Source: Sporichthya brevicatena
GTDB taxonomy: Bacteria; Actinomycetota; Actinomycetes; Sporichthyales; Sporichthyaceae
DNA: 64,000 bases
Reading direction: 5' to 3'
Assembly (NCBI RefSeq): GCF_039525035.1
Contig: NZ_BAAAHE010000015.1
Span: 77,012-141,011 of the forward strand
Position numbers and translations under genes: made by a program. Positions within the stretch are counted from its first letter, which is position 1. Each line of letters starts with the position of its first letter. Below are positions 11,759 through 20,200 of the stretch, in pieces. Under the pieces are notes generated by a model. That model saw only the letters and a list, made by a program, of their open reading frames with translations, was not told the DNA's origin and ran no database searches.

Positions 11759-13174
11759 TCAGCCCACGAGCGAGCGGGTGCGCCGGGAGACCGAGTCGAG
11801 GATCTCGCCGGCGCGGATGGCGATGTTCGACAGCAGGGACGAGGTCAGCCCGTGCGAGTGCTCCGTGCCGCCCTGGAGGTAGATCCCGGCCTGCAGTTCC
11901 GGCGAGGTCTCCAGCCGGTAGTCCCGCTGCACGCGGTACCGGCCGTCGAGGTCACGCCGGCAGTGGCCGACGAGGTTCCCGAGGAGCGTCGCCGGGTCCA
12001 CCGGGTCGTAGCCCGTGCAGAAGACGATCGCGTCCGCCGTCAGCTGAGTCTTCTGACCCGTCGTCATGGAGATGATGTCGACGCTCAGGCCGTCGGGCCC
12101 CTCGACCACGTCGGCGACCCGCGACACGTTGAAGCACCGCAGTCGTTGCCGTCCGAGCACCTTCTCCCGGTACTCCCGGTGGTACAGGTCCTGGATCAGC
12201 TCCAGGTCCACGACCGAGTAGTTCGTGTTGCCGTGGTAGTCGAGGATCATCCGCTTGACGTCCGCCGGCGCGGCGTAGAACTCCTCCACGGCCTCGGGGT
12301 CGAAGACCCGGTTGGCGTAGGGGCTGTCGTCGGCCGGGCTGTAGCCGAAGCGTGCGAAGACCGCGCACACCTCGGTGTCCGGGTAGCGGTCGTGCAGGTA
12401 CGCCGTGACCTCGGCCGCGCTCTGCCCGGCACCCACGACGACGAAGCGCTCCGGCGCCACGGGGTCGAGGTCGGAGAGCCGGGTGAGCATGTGCGCGTTG
12501 TGCCAGATCCGGCCCGAGGTGCTGACGCCGTCCGGCAGCCGCGGGACCAGCCCGGTGCCGACGACGAGGTTGCGCGTGCGCGCCGAGACCGTGGTGCCGT
12601 CGCCGCGGCGGGCGAGGACCTCGAGCTCGGCGATTCGGCTGCCGTCCCGGCCCGACCGCACCGGCCGGACCGCGAGCACCTCGTGGTCGTAGCGGATCTG
12701 GTCGGCCACCCGGGCCGCGACCCAGGTGAGGTAGTCGTGAAACTCCTCGCGGAGCGGGAACAGCGTCTTGTGGTTGATGAAGTCCACGAGCCGGGCCCGG
12801 GCGTGCAGGTACGACAGGAAGCTGAAGTCGCTGGTCGGGTTCCGCAGCGTCACGAGGTCCTTGAGGAACGAGACCTGCATCGTCGTGTCGTCGAGCAGCA
12901 TGTCGCGGTGCCACCCGAACCGCACCGAGCGCTCGAGGAACAGCGCGCGGCTCTCGGCCCGCTCCGCCACCGCGATCGCGAGCGCGAGGTTCGACGGACC
13001 GGCTCCCACCCCGATCAGGTCGAACGTTCCGTCCTCCAAAGCCGGAACGTTCGGGCGGGTGGTCCGGAGCGGGTCCCCGCGACCGGGTGACGGTGGTCCT
13101 AGGGTCGGAGCGCCGGGTCTGGGCGTCCCGGGTCTGGGGACGCCGGGTCTCGCGATGGGATCCGGCACGGGCAT
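11759..13174 (-). CDS. L-ornithine N5-monooxygenase (PvdA/SidA family)
   Basis: Flavin-dependent N-hydroxylating monooxygenase of 471 residues. It uses FAD, NADPH and O2 to convert L-ornithine to N5-hydroxyornithine, the hydroxamate precursor of the siderophore. Visible motifs: FAD-binding GVGAGPSNLALAI near residue 55, the family block FLKDLVTLRNPTS near 105, an NADPH-binding VVVGAGQSAAEV near 240, and the C-terminal FCTGYDP. The ornithine-type RNPTS block and the hydroxyornithine code of NRPS module 3 favour ornithine over lysine. About 45 N-terminal residues are Pro/Gly-rich, encoded by roughly 15-bp repeats, and precede the conserved core, so initiation could be internal. It is the first gene of the leftward biosynthetic arm; an iron box lies 72 bp upstream of its ATG. 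Confidence 0.93.
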   Translation of the reverse strand: MPVPDPIARPGVPRPGTPRPGAPTLGPPSPGRGDPLRTTRPNVPALEDGTFDLIGVGAGPSNLALAIAVAERAESRALFLERSVRFGWHRDMLLDDTTMQVSFLKDLVTLRNPTSDFSFLSYLHARARLVDFINHKTLFPLREEFHDYLTWVAARVADQIRYDHEVLAVRPVRSGRDGSRIAELEVLARRGDGTTVSARTRNLVVGTGLVPRLPDGVSTSGRIWHNAHMLTRLSDLDPVAPERFVVVGAGQSAAEVTAYLHDRYPDTEVCAVFARFGYSPADDSPYANRVFDPEAVEEFYAAPADVKRMILDYHGNTNYSVVDLELIQDLYHREYREKVLGRQRLRCFNVSRVADVVEGPDGLSVDIISMTTGQKTQLTADAIVFCTGYDPVDPATLLGNLVGHCRRDLDGRYRVQRDYRLETSPELQAGIYLQGGTEHSHGLTSSLLSNIAIRAGEILDSVSRRTRSLVG

Positions 13175-13245
13175 CGCGCCTCCTCGTTCGGCTTGGTGGG
13201 TTTCCGCGGCGGCCGCCCCGGTAAAGCCCGCTACGTTGACGCTGG

Positions 13246-13264
13246 TTTGGTAAGCCTTGCCTTA
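13246..13264. promoter_or_regulatory. IdeR/DmdR1-like iron box in the divergent promoter region
   Basis: The minus strand reads TAAGGCAAGGCTTACCAAA, matching the actinobacterial iron-box consensus TTAGGTTAGGCTAACCTAA at 14 of 19 positions. It lies between the leftward ornithine monooxygenase (start 13174) and the rightward ABC exporter (start about 13375), so one box could repress both arms when iron is replete. The consensus is established knowledge; binding here is inference. Confidence 0.75.
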
Positions 13265-13374
13265 CTTTCATGCGGCCCGCAAGCTCATGACCAAGGACGC
13301 GCCCGCGCAAACCAGCGATTTTTGATTTCTGCGCAGGAGTGACGTTCCTCACGATCCGTCGAAGGGCCGCAAGG

Positions 13375-15093
13375 GTGGAGAACCAGGACGACGCCGTCGG
13401 AAACGACAGCCGATCGGTGCTGCGGGGTGCGCTGGGTCGCCAGCGGCGCTGGGTGGGGGCGGCGGGCGCGCTGTTCATCTGCCACCAGGCGGGCGAGGCG
13501 CTGGTCCCCGTGCTGATCGGCGTGATCATCGACGAGGCCGTCGCCACCGGCGACGGGTCGCGGCTGCTCGCCTGGCTCGGGGCCTTGGCCGCGGTGTTCG
13601 CGTTCCTCTCGTTCGGCTACCGCCTCGGGGCGCGGTGCGCGGAGCGGGCATCCGAGCAGGCCGCGCACGACCTGCGGCTCCGCCTGGCGGAGCGGGTGCT
13701 CGACGACCGTGGCGGCGCCGAGGCGGGACGACTCCCCGGCGCCCTCGCCGGCCTCGCGACCTCGGACACCGCCAAGGTCGGGATCCTGGCCTTCGCCCTC
13801 CCCAGCGGTATCGCCGCGCTGGCCGGTCTGCTGGTCGGCGGGGCGGCCCTGCTGCGACTGTCGGTGCCGCTCGGACTGGTCGTCCTCCTCGGCGCTCCCC
13901 CGATGCTCTGGCTGGTCAACCTGCTGGGCAAGCCCCTCGAGGCCCGGAGCGCCGAGCAGCAGGAGCGCGCCGCGGCCTCGTTCGGCGTCGCCGCCGACCT
14001 CGTCGCCGGCCTGCGCGTCCTCAAGGGTGTCGGCGCCGAGCCGGCCGCGGTCGCGCGGTACCGGAGGGTCAGCCAGGACTCGCTGCAGGCGACGCTGCGC
14101 GCCGCCCGCGCCGACGCCGCCTACGAGGCCGCGATGATCGCCATGACCGGGCTCTTCCTCGCCGGCGTCGCCCTCCTCGGCGGCTACCTCGCGACGCAGG
14201 ACCACATCACTGTCGGCGAGCTGGTCGCCGCCGTCGGCCTCGCGCAGTTCCTGATCGGCCCGATGCAGGCGATGGCGTGGGTCGGGTCCGAGCTCGCGGC
14301 GGCCCGGGCCTCCTCCCGCCGGATCGCCGAGGTGCTCAGCTCGCCGCCGGCGATCGCGGGCGGGACGGCCGTCCCCGTCCGGCCCGTGCGCGGCGACGTC
14401 GAGCTGCGAGGCGTCCGCAGCGGATCGCTCGCCGGGCTGGACCTGACGGTCAGCTCCGGCGAGTTCGTCGGCGTCGCGGCCGACCCCGCCGACGCCCGGG
14501 CCCTGCTGCGCTGCCTGGCGCGCGAGACCGACCCCGACGGCGGCGCCGTCCTGCTCGACGGCCGGCCACTGACCGAGCTCGACCCCGGTCCGCTGCGCCG
14601 GACCCTGCTGGTCGCCGCCCACGACGCTCACCTGTTCGAGGGCAGCCTGCTCGACAACGTCCTCGACGGGCGCGGGGACGACGCACCCCGGGAGCCGGCA
14701 GCCGTCCGGGCGGCGTTGACCGCCGGCGGCGCCGACGAGGTCGCCGCGGCGCTCCCGGAAGGTGTGGCGACGACGGTCGGCGAGCGCGGACGCGGCCTGT
14801 CGGGTGGACAGCGCCAACGCGTCGCCCTGGCCCGAGCGCTCGCGGCCGACTCCCCGGTGCTCGTCCTGCACGACCCGACGACCGCCGTCGACGCGGCCAC
14901 CGAGGCCCGGCTCGCCGCCGGGATCCGCGACCTGCGGCAGGGCCGGACGACGGTCCTGCTCACGACGAGCCCGGCCCTGCTCGCGGTCACCGACCGCGTC
15001 GCGCTGGTGCGCGCGGGCCGGGTGGACGAGGTCGGCACCCACGCCGACCTCGTCGCCCGCTCCGCCGGCTACCGGGAGCTGGTGCTCCGATGA
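13375..15093 (+). CDS. ABC exporter half, TMD-NBD, with degenerate ATPase site
   Basis: Half-transporter of 572 residues: a six-helix-type exporter TMD (about 20-300) followed by an NBD. The NBD keeps the signature RGLSGGQRQR near residue 475 but has lost its own catalytic motifs. The Walker A position reads GVAADPADARAL (no GKS/T), Walker B reads VLVLHDPTT (Asp to His, Glu to Asp), and the H-loop position reads LLTTSP. It overlaps the next gene by ATGA, and that gene has the complementary intact motifs, so the two should form a heterodimer with one working composite site. In this locus a role in siderophore export, or import in the manner of mycobacterial IrtAB, is plausible. GTG at 13375 follows a GAAGGG stretch at 9 nt; GTG at 13339 is an alternative adding 12 residues but leaves no room for its AGGAG. 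Confidence 0.9.
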   Translation: MENQDDAVGNDSRSVLRGALGRQRRWVGAAGALFICHQAGEALVPVLIGVIIDEAVATGDGSRLLAWLGALAAVFAFLSFGYRLGARCAERASEQAAHDLRLRLAERVLDDRGGAEAGRLPGALAGLATSDTAKVGILAFALPSGIAALAGLLVGGAALLRLSVPLGLVVLLGAPPMLWLVNLLGKPLEARSAEQQERAAASFGVAADLVAGLRVLKGVGAEPAAVARYRRVSQDSLQATLRAARADAAYEAAMIAMTGLFLAGVALLGGYLATQDHITVGELVAAVGLAQFLIGPMQAMAWVGSELAAARASSRRIAEVLSSPPAIAGGTAVPVRPVRGDVELRGVRSGSLAGLDLTVSSGEFVGVAADPADARALLRCLARETDPDGGAVLLDGRPLTELDPGPLRRTLLVAAHDAHLFEGSLLDNVLDGRGDDAPREPAAVRAALTAGGADEVAAALPEGVATTVGERGRGLSGGQRQRVALARALAADSPVLVLHDPTTAVDAATEARLAAGIRDLRQGRTTVLLTTSPALLAVTDRVALVRAGRVDEVGTHADLVARSAGYRELVLR

Positions 15094-16862
15094 CCGCGAC
15101 GGATCGGCGACTCCCCGTCGCCCCCGGCCGGCGGACCTGGGCCGCGCTGCGCACCCTCGCGCGGCCGCATCGGACGCTGGCGACGGCCGCCCTGCTGACG
15201 GCGGTCGCCGCGACCGCCGTGTTCCTGCTGACGGCGCCCGTCCTCGGCAACATCGTCGACCGGGTGATCGACGACCGGCCGGCCTCGGCGCTGACCGGCC
15301 CGATCACGCTGCTCGTCGCCATTGCGGTGGTGTACGCGGTCCTCGCGATGGTGAGCATCGTCCTGATCGCCCGCCTCGGCGAGCAGATCCTCGCCGGCCT
15401 GCGTGAGCAGTTCGTCGAGCGCGCGCTCGCGCTGCCGCTGGAACAGGTCGAGGCCGCGGGCTCCGGCGACCTGACCTCCCGCGTCACCAACGACGTCTCG
15501 GTCATCAGCCAGGGCATCCGGCAGGCACTGCCCGAGTTCACGCGGGCGGCGCTCACGATCGCCCTCACCGTCGTCGGCCTGGCGGTGCTCGACTGGCGCT
15601 TCGCGCTCGCCGCCCTCTGCGCGGCGCCGATCCAGGTGATCACCGTCCGCTGGTACCTGCGCCACGCTCCGCCGCTGTACGCCGAGCAGCGGGCGGCGGT
15701 CGGTGACCTGCAGCAGGAGCTGCTCGACTCGATCTCCGGCGCCCCGACGGTCCGTGCGTTCGGGCTCCGGCACTCGCACCTGGCGAAGGTGACCACCCGC
15801 TCCCAGCACTCGGTCGACCTGACGCTCGCGGCCGTCCGGCTCCAGACGCGGTTCTTCGCGCGGCTGAACCTGGCCGAGCTCGTCGGGCTGTCCGCGGTGC
15901 TCGCGACCGGCTACGTGCTGGTCGAGAACGGTGACGTCACCGTCGGCGCCGCGAGCGCTGCCGCGCTCTACTTCGCGAACCTGTTCAACCCGATCAACGT
16001 CGCCCTCGCCTCCCTCGACGAGGCGCAGTCGGCCGCGGCGAGCCTGGCCCGGCTCGTCGGCGTCCTCGACCTCCCGCCCGAGCCCGAGCCGGCGAACCCG
16101 GCCGCGCCGCCGTCCGACCCGGCCCGCGTCGACGTTCAGGGCGTGGGGCACGCCTACGTCGCCGGGCACGACGTGCTCGACGGCATCGAGCTGACGGTGG
16201 CGGCGGGCGAGCGGGTCGCCGTGGTCGGCACGAGCGGCGCCGGCAAGACGACGCTGGCCAAGCTCGTCGCCGGCGTCCACACCCCGGCGCGGGGCCGGAT
16301 CCGGCTCGACGGCGTCGACGCCGCCGACCTGGGTCCCGCCGGCGTGCGCCGGACGGTCGCCCTGGTGACCCAGGAGGTGCACGTGTTCGCCGGGCCGCTG
16401 GCCGACGACCTGCGCCTGGTCCGCCCGGACGCGTCCGACGAGGCCCTGCGCGGCGCCCTGACCGCCGTCGGTGCGGCCGCGTGGGTGGACCTGCTCCCCG
16501 AGGGTCTCGCGACCGAGGTCGGCGAGGGCGGGCACCAGCTCACCGTGGCGCAGGCGCAGCAGCTCGCGCTGGCGCGGTTGCTGCTGGTGGACCCACCGGT
16601 GGCGATCCTCGACGAGGCCACCGCCGAGGCCGGCAGCGCGGGTGCCCGGGCGCTGGAGGCCGCCGCGACCGAGGCCATCACCGGCCGTACGGCGCTGGTC
16701 GTGGCCCATCGGCTGACGCAGGCCGCCACGGCCGACCGCGTGGTCGTCCTGGACGCCGGCCGCGTGGTCGAGGTGGGCACCCACGACGACCTGGTCGCGG
16801 CCGGGGGCACCTACGCCCGGCTGTGGTCGGCGTGGTCCGCCGAACGACCGGATTCGCCGTGA
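15090..16862 (+). CDS. ABC exporter half, TMD-NBD, with intact Walker motifs
   Basis: Partner half-transporter of 590 residues. The TMD (about 25-310) has hydrophobic segments such as LLVAIAVVYAVLAMVSIV. The NBD has Walker A GTSGAGKTT near residue 380, Walker B VAILDEAT near 505 and H-loop LVVAHRLT, all intact. Its signature is degenerate: QLTVAQAQQLALAR instead of LSGGQ. Paired with the preceding half, which supplies LSGGQ, it forms one consensus ATP site; the other site is degenerate on both faces. The ATG overlaps the upstream TGA (ATGA), consistent with translational coupling and a 1:1 complex. Probable siderophore-related transport; the substrate is inferred from context. Confidence 0.93.
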   Translation: MTATDRRLPVAPGRRTWAALRTLARPHRTLATAALLTAVAATAVFLLTAPVLGNIVDRVIDDRPASALTGPITLLVAIAVVYAVLAMVSIVLIARLGEQILAGLREQFVERALALPLEQVEAAGSGDLTSRVTNDVSVISQGIRQALPEFTRAALTIALTVVGLAVLDWRFALAALCAAPIQVITVRWYLRHAPPLYAEQRAAVGDLQQELLDSISGAPTVRAFGLRHSHLAKVTTRSQHSVDLTLAAVRLQTRFFARLNLAELVGLSAVLATGYVLVENGDVTVGAASAAALYFANLFNPINVALASLDEAQSAAASLARLVGVLDLPPEPEPANPAAPPSDPARVDVQGVGHAYVAGHDVLDGIELTVAAGERVAVVGTSGAGKTTLAKLVAGVHTPARGRIRLDGVDAADLGPAGVRRTVALVTQEVHVFAGPLADDLRLVRPDASDEALRGALTAVGAAAWVDLLPEGLATEVGEGGHQLTVAQAQQLALARLLLVDPPVAILDEATAEAGSAGARALEAAATEAITGRTALVVAHRLTQAATADRVVVLDAGRVVEVGTHDDLVAAGGTYARLWSAWSAERPDSP

Positions 16863-16882
16863 CCCCTGGCGCCCGGCCCATC

Positions 16883-16901
16883 GCAGGCTAGCCTTGCCTA
16901 A
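16883..16901. promoter_or_regulatory. IdeR/DmdR1-like iron box before the siderophore uptake genes
   Basis: The minus strand reads TTAGGCAAGGCTAGCCTGC, matching consensus TTAGGTTAGGCTAACCTAA at 14 of 19 positions. It lies in the 78-bp gap after the exporter genes and about 40 bp upstream of the first FecCD permease, the right place to repress an iron-uptake transcript. It implies that the permease genes have their own iron-controlled promoter. Confidence 0.8.
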
Positions 16902-16940
16902 CCTGGTCGGGTTCCGCACGCTCGATCCGGTTCGCCGAGG

Positions 16941-18023
16941 ATGGGTTCCGACCGCATGACCGTGACGCACGACCGCCCGAACGCTTCGGCGTCGGCCCGG
17001 CCGTCGGCATCCGGCTCCTCGGCGCGGCCACGGCGGCGCCGCCCGCTGATCGTCCTCGGCCTGACCGGGGTGGTCCTGCTCTGCATCGTCCTGTCGATCG
17101 CGATCGGGGCCAAGCCGATCCCGATCGGCGACGTCTGGGCCGGGCTGGTGAGCCCGGAGAACAGCGAGAACGACGTCATCATCCGATCGCTGCGGGTGCC
17201 CCGGACGGTCCTCGGCCTGCTGGTCGGAGCAGCGCTCGGCATCGCCGGGGCCCTCATGCAGGGCCACACGCGGAACCCGCTCGCCGACCCGGGGCTGCTC
17301 GGCGTCGAGGCCGGCGCTGCGTTCGCCGTGGTCCTCGCGATCTACTCCTTCGGCGTCACCGACACCCTCGGCTTCGTCTGGTTCGCGTTCGCGGGGGCGC
17401 TGGTCGCCTCCTTGGTCGTGTTCGCGCTCGGGTCGCTCGGGCAGGGCGCCGCGACCCCGGTGACGCTCGCCCTCGCGGGGGCGGCCGTCTCCGCCCTGCT
17501 CGGGTCCTTCACGTCCGCGCTGATCCTGATGGATCGTCAGACCCTCGACGTGTTCCGGTTCTGGCAGGTCGGCGCGCTGACCGGCCGGCCGACCCGCGTG
17601 ATCTGGGAGGTGCTGCCCTTCCTGATCGTCGGGCTGCTCCTCGCGCTCTACAACGCGCCCGCGCTGAACCTGCTCTCCCTCGGCGAGGACGTCGCGCGCA
17701 GCCTGGGCCAGTCGGTGTTCACCACCCGCGCGATCGGCATCGCGTCGATCACCCTGCTGACGGGCGCAGCCGTCGCCGCCGCCGGCCCGATCGGCTTCGT
17801 CGGGCTGGTGGTGCCGCACGTCGCGCGCATCTTCACCGGTCCCGACTACCGCTGGCTGCTGCCGTGCTCGGCCCTGCTCGGCGGCTCGCTGGTGCTGCTC
17901 ACCGACACGATCGGCCGCGTCGTCGTGCGGCCCGGGGAGATGCAGGTCGGCATCATCATGGCCCTCGTCGGCGCACCGTTCTTCATCTGGCTCGTCCGCC
18001 GTCGCCGGTTGGCGGCGCTGTGA
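16941..18023 (+). CDS. Ferric-siderophore ABC importer permease, FecCD family (first)
   Basis: Polytopic inner-membrane permease of 360 residues, the usual FecCD/BtuC length. After a short Ser/Arg-rich cytosolic N-terminus the first helix is LIVLGLTGVVLLCIVLSIAIG. The family block LRVPRTVLGLLVGAALGIAG is present, as are NPLADPGLLGVEAGAA and, near the C-terminus, GPIGFVGLVVPHVAR, the cytoplasmic coupling region that contacts the ATPase. It probably pairs with the second permease and the FecE-type ATPase downstream. No substrate-binding protein is encoded nearby. ATG at 16956 is an alternative start; neither has an ideal ribosome site (GAGG directly abuts 16941). The gene is under the iron box at 16883. 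Confidence 0.95.
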   Translation: MGSDRMTVTHDRPNASASARPSASGSSARPRRRRPLIVLGLTGVVLLCIVLSIAIGAKPIPIGDVWAGLVSPENSENDVIIRSLRVPRTVLGLLVGAALGIAGALMQGHTRNPLADPGLLGVEAGAAFAVVLAIYSFGVTDTLGFVWFAFAGALVASLVVFALGSLGQGAATPVTLALAGAAVSALLGSFTSALILMDRQTLDVFRFWQVGALTGRPTRVIWEVLPFLIVGLLLALYNAPALNLLSLGEDVARSLGQSVFTTRAIGIASITLLTGAAVAAAGPIGFVGLVVPHVARIFTGPDYRWLLPCSALLGGSLVLLTDTIGRVVVRPGEMQVGIIMALVGAPFFIWLVRRRRLAAL

Positions 18024-18055
18024 GCGACACCGTGAGCGACACCGTGAGCGCCACC
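18020..18055 (+). repeat. 12-bp tandem repeat reiterating the GTG start of the second permease
   Basis: Three head-to-tail copies of GTGAGCGACACC, the last with one change (GCCACC), begin at the GTGA stop/start overlap of the two permease genes. Each copy puts a GTG in frame. The arrangement is the same as at the NRPS junction at 7166-7211, although the repeat sequence is different. Confidence 0.9.
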
Positions 18056-19138
18056 GCGACGACGAGGGACCCCGCCGTCCCCGGCCGGCCGCCGTTCCGC
18101 CTCGGCCCGGCGATCTCGGGCGTCTGGCGGCCGCGGTTCCTGGTCGTGGCGCTGATCGGCGCCGTGCTGGCACTGCTCGCGCTCGCCGCCGACGTCGGCC
18201 GCGGCGACTACCCGATCTCGATCGTCGACGTCCTGCGCGTGCTCGCCGGCGGCGGGACCGACGCCCAGCGGTTCATCGTCATCGACCTCCGCCTGCCCCG
18301 CGCGCTCACCGGGGTTCTCGTGGGTGCGGCGCTCGGCCTGTCCGGGGCGATCACGGCCTCGATCGCGCGCAACGCCCTCGCGACGCCCGACATCCTCGGC
18401 ATCACGCAGGGCGCCAGCGCGGCCGCCGTCGCCGTGATCCTGCTCGGCGGGTCCGGCGGCGTCATCGGCACGGTCGGCACCCAACTCGGCCTGCCGCTCG
18501 CGGCGCTGGCCGGGGGCGTCGCCACCGCGACCCTGATCTATCTGCTCGCCTATCGACGAGGCATCGACGGGTACCGCTTGGTGCTCGTCGGCATCGGCGT
18601 GAACGCGGTGCTCGCGTCGGTGGTCAGCTACCTGCTGGTCAAGGCCCGTGTCGAGGACGCCGCGCGCGCCCAGGTCTGGATGACCGGCAGCCTCAACGGC
18701 CGCGGCTGGGAGCACGTGCGCCCGGTGGCGGTCGCGCTGGCGATCCTCGTCCCGATCTCGCTGATCCTCGTCTTCGTCCTCGGTGCGCTGCAGTACAGCG
18801 ACGACACCGTGCGGGGTCTGGGCATCCGCCTGAACGCCGCGCGGACCGGGCTGCTGCTCTGCGCCGTCGCCCTCGCCGCCGTCGCCACCGCGTGCGCCGG
18901 CCCGATCGGCTTCGTCGCGTTCGTCGCCCCGCAGGCGGCGATCCGCGTCACCGGCGGTTCGCGACCACCGTTGCTCGCGTCCGCCACGTTCGGGGCCGCG
19001 CTCGTGGTCGCGTCCGACGTCGTCGCCCGCACGATGCTCGGCGACCTTGAGCTCCCCGTCGGGATCGTGACCTCTGCCGTCGGGGCGCCGTTCCTGCTCT
19101 ACCTGCTCGCCGTCAACACGCGGAAGGTGCGCCTGTGA
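18020..19138 (+). CDS. Ferric-siderophore ABC importer permease, FecCD family (second)
   Basis: Second BtuC/FecCD-type permease, 372 residues, expected to heterodimerise with the first. Conserved segments: LRLPRALTGVLVGAALGLSG, ARNALATPDILGITQGASAAA, and the coupling region CAGPIGFVAFVAPQAAIRVTG. The GTG start overlaps the upstream TGA (GTGA) and sits in a 12-bp tandem repeat that supplies three in-frame GTGs (18020, 18032, 18044). The encoded N-terminus, (VSDT)2-VSAT, is not conserved in the family, so any of the three could initiate. Confidence 0.95.
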   Translation: MSDTVSDTVSATATTRDPAVPGRPPFRLGPAISGVWRPRFLVVALIGAVLALLALAADVGRGDYPISIVDVLRVLAGGGTDAQRFIVIDLRLPRALTGVLVGAALGLSGAITASIARNALATPDILGITQGASAAAVAVILLGGSGGVIGTVGTQLGLPLAALAGGVATATLIYLLAYRRGIDGYRLVLVGIGVNAVLASVVSYLLVKARVEDAARAQVWMTGSLNGRGWEHVRPVAVALAILVPISLILVFVLGALQYSDDTVRGLGIRLNAARTGLLLCAVALAAVATACAGPIGFVAFVAPQAAIRVTGGSRPPLLASATFGAALVVASDVVARTMLGDLELPVGIVTSAVGAPFLLYLLAVNTRKVRL

Positions 19139-20169
19139 CCTCGACGCTCCCCGTGGGTCCGCTGCCCACCGCCCCGCCGCCCGGAGCTGCCTATCCGGCG
19201 CCCTCGACGCCGGCTGCCACCGCGTCGAACGGCACCGCCCCGAACGGCACCGCGCGGGCGATCGGGGGCCCGTCGCGTCTGCGCGCCGAGGGGATCCGCC
19301 TCGGCTACGGCGAGCAGGTGATCGTCGAGCACCTCGACCTCGACCTGATGGCCGGTGCGGTCACCGCGGTGATCGGCCCCAACGGGTGCGGCAAGTCCAC
19401 CGTGCTCCGGGCGCTGGCGCGGCTGATGCCGACCCGGGCGGGCCACGTGGTCCTCGACGGCAAGCGGATCGACAAGGTGCCGACCAAGGAGGTCGCGCGC
19501 ACCCTCGGCGTCCTCCCCCAGGCGCCGACGGCGCCCGAGGGCCTCACGGTCGCCGACCTCGTCGCGCGCGGCCGGCACCCCCACCAGGCCTGGTACCGGC
19601 AGTGGTCCTCCGACGACGAGGAGTCCGTCGCCGCCGCGCTGCAGTGGACCGGGATCGCCGACCTCGCCGAGCGCACCGTCGACACGCTCTCCGGCGGTCA
19701 GCGCCAGCGCGCGTGGATCTCGATGGCGCTCGCGCAGGGCACCGACCTGCTCCTGCTCGACGAGCCGACGACCTTCCTCGACCTGGCTCACCAGGTCGAC
19801 GTCCTCGACCTCGTCGAGCGCCTGAACCGCGAGGCCGGCCGGACCGTGCTGATGGTCCTGCACGACCTCAACCTCGCGGCCCGCTACTCCGACCACCTGA
19901 TCGCGATGAAGGCCGGCCGGATCGTCGCCGCCGGTCCCCCGCGCGAGGTGCTCACCGAGCAACTGCTCGCCGAGGTGTTCGGCCTCGAGGCCCGCGTCAT
20001 CCCGGACCCGGTCTCCGGAAGCCCGCTCGTCGTCCCGATCGGCAGTCGGCACCGCTACGTCGCCGACGGCCCGGCCCTCGAGGACCTCGACGCCGAGGGC
20101 CTGCACGCCGGGAACCCGCCGGCCGAGCTCGACGACCCGTTCCCGCCGGACCCGGTCTACGGACCCTGA
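19135..20169 (+). CDS. Ferric-siderophore ABC importer ATPase, FecE/FepC family
   Basis: Cytoplasmic ATPase of 344 residues that powers the two FecCD permeases. Walker A GPNGCGKST near residue 82, Q-loop region LGVLPQAP, signature DTLSGGQRQRAWISMA, Walker B LLLLDEPTTFLDL and H-loop VLHDLNLA are all present. About 55 N-terminal residues rich in Pro/Ala/Ser, including a repeated NGTAP/NGTAR encoded by a 15-bp duplication, precede the core and exceed the usual family length of about 260-275; the acidic Pro-rich C-terminus is also long. The GTG overlaps the upstream TGA. It is the last gene of the rightward siderophore arm and converges on hisH. Confidence 0.95.
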   Translation: MTSTLPVGPLPTAPPPGAAYPAPSTPAATASNGTAPNGTARAIGGPSRLRAEGIRLGYGEQVIVEHLDLDLMAGAVTAVIGPNGCGKSTVLRALARLMPTRAGHVVLDGKRIDKVPTKEVARTLGVLPQAPTAPEGLTVADLVARGRHPHQAWYRQWSSDDEESVAAALQWTGIADLAERTVDTLSGGQRQRAWISMALAQGTDLLLLDEPTTFLDLAHQVDVLDLVERLNREAGRTVLMVLHDLNLAARYSDHLIAMKAGRIVAAGPPREVLTEQLLAEVFGLEARVIPDPVSGSPLVVPIGSRHRYVADGPALEDLDAEGLHAGNPPAELDDPFPPDPVYGP

Positions 20170-20200
20170 CGCCCCGTCCCGTCAGCAACCTCGCCCTGTC

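Noticed and set aside
8530-12075. 1181-codon rightward open frame across the starter NRPS and monooxygenase
   Set aside because: Same antisense artefact; it crosses two real genes and their gap with no recognisable motif.
13635-15089. Upstream extension of the second exporter half into the first
   Set aside because: Arg/Pro-rich out-of-frame read-through; homology begins at the ATG at 15090.
13375-15093. First exporter half as a pseudogene because Walker A/B are lost
   Set aside because: The frame is intact, the signature and TMD are conserved, and the partner gene has the complementary intact motifs, which fits a functional heterodimer.
13285-18173. Long leftward open frames opposite the exporter and permease genes
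   Set aside because: Shadow frames; the rightward strand carries TM segments and ABC motifs in every gene.
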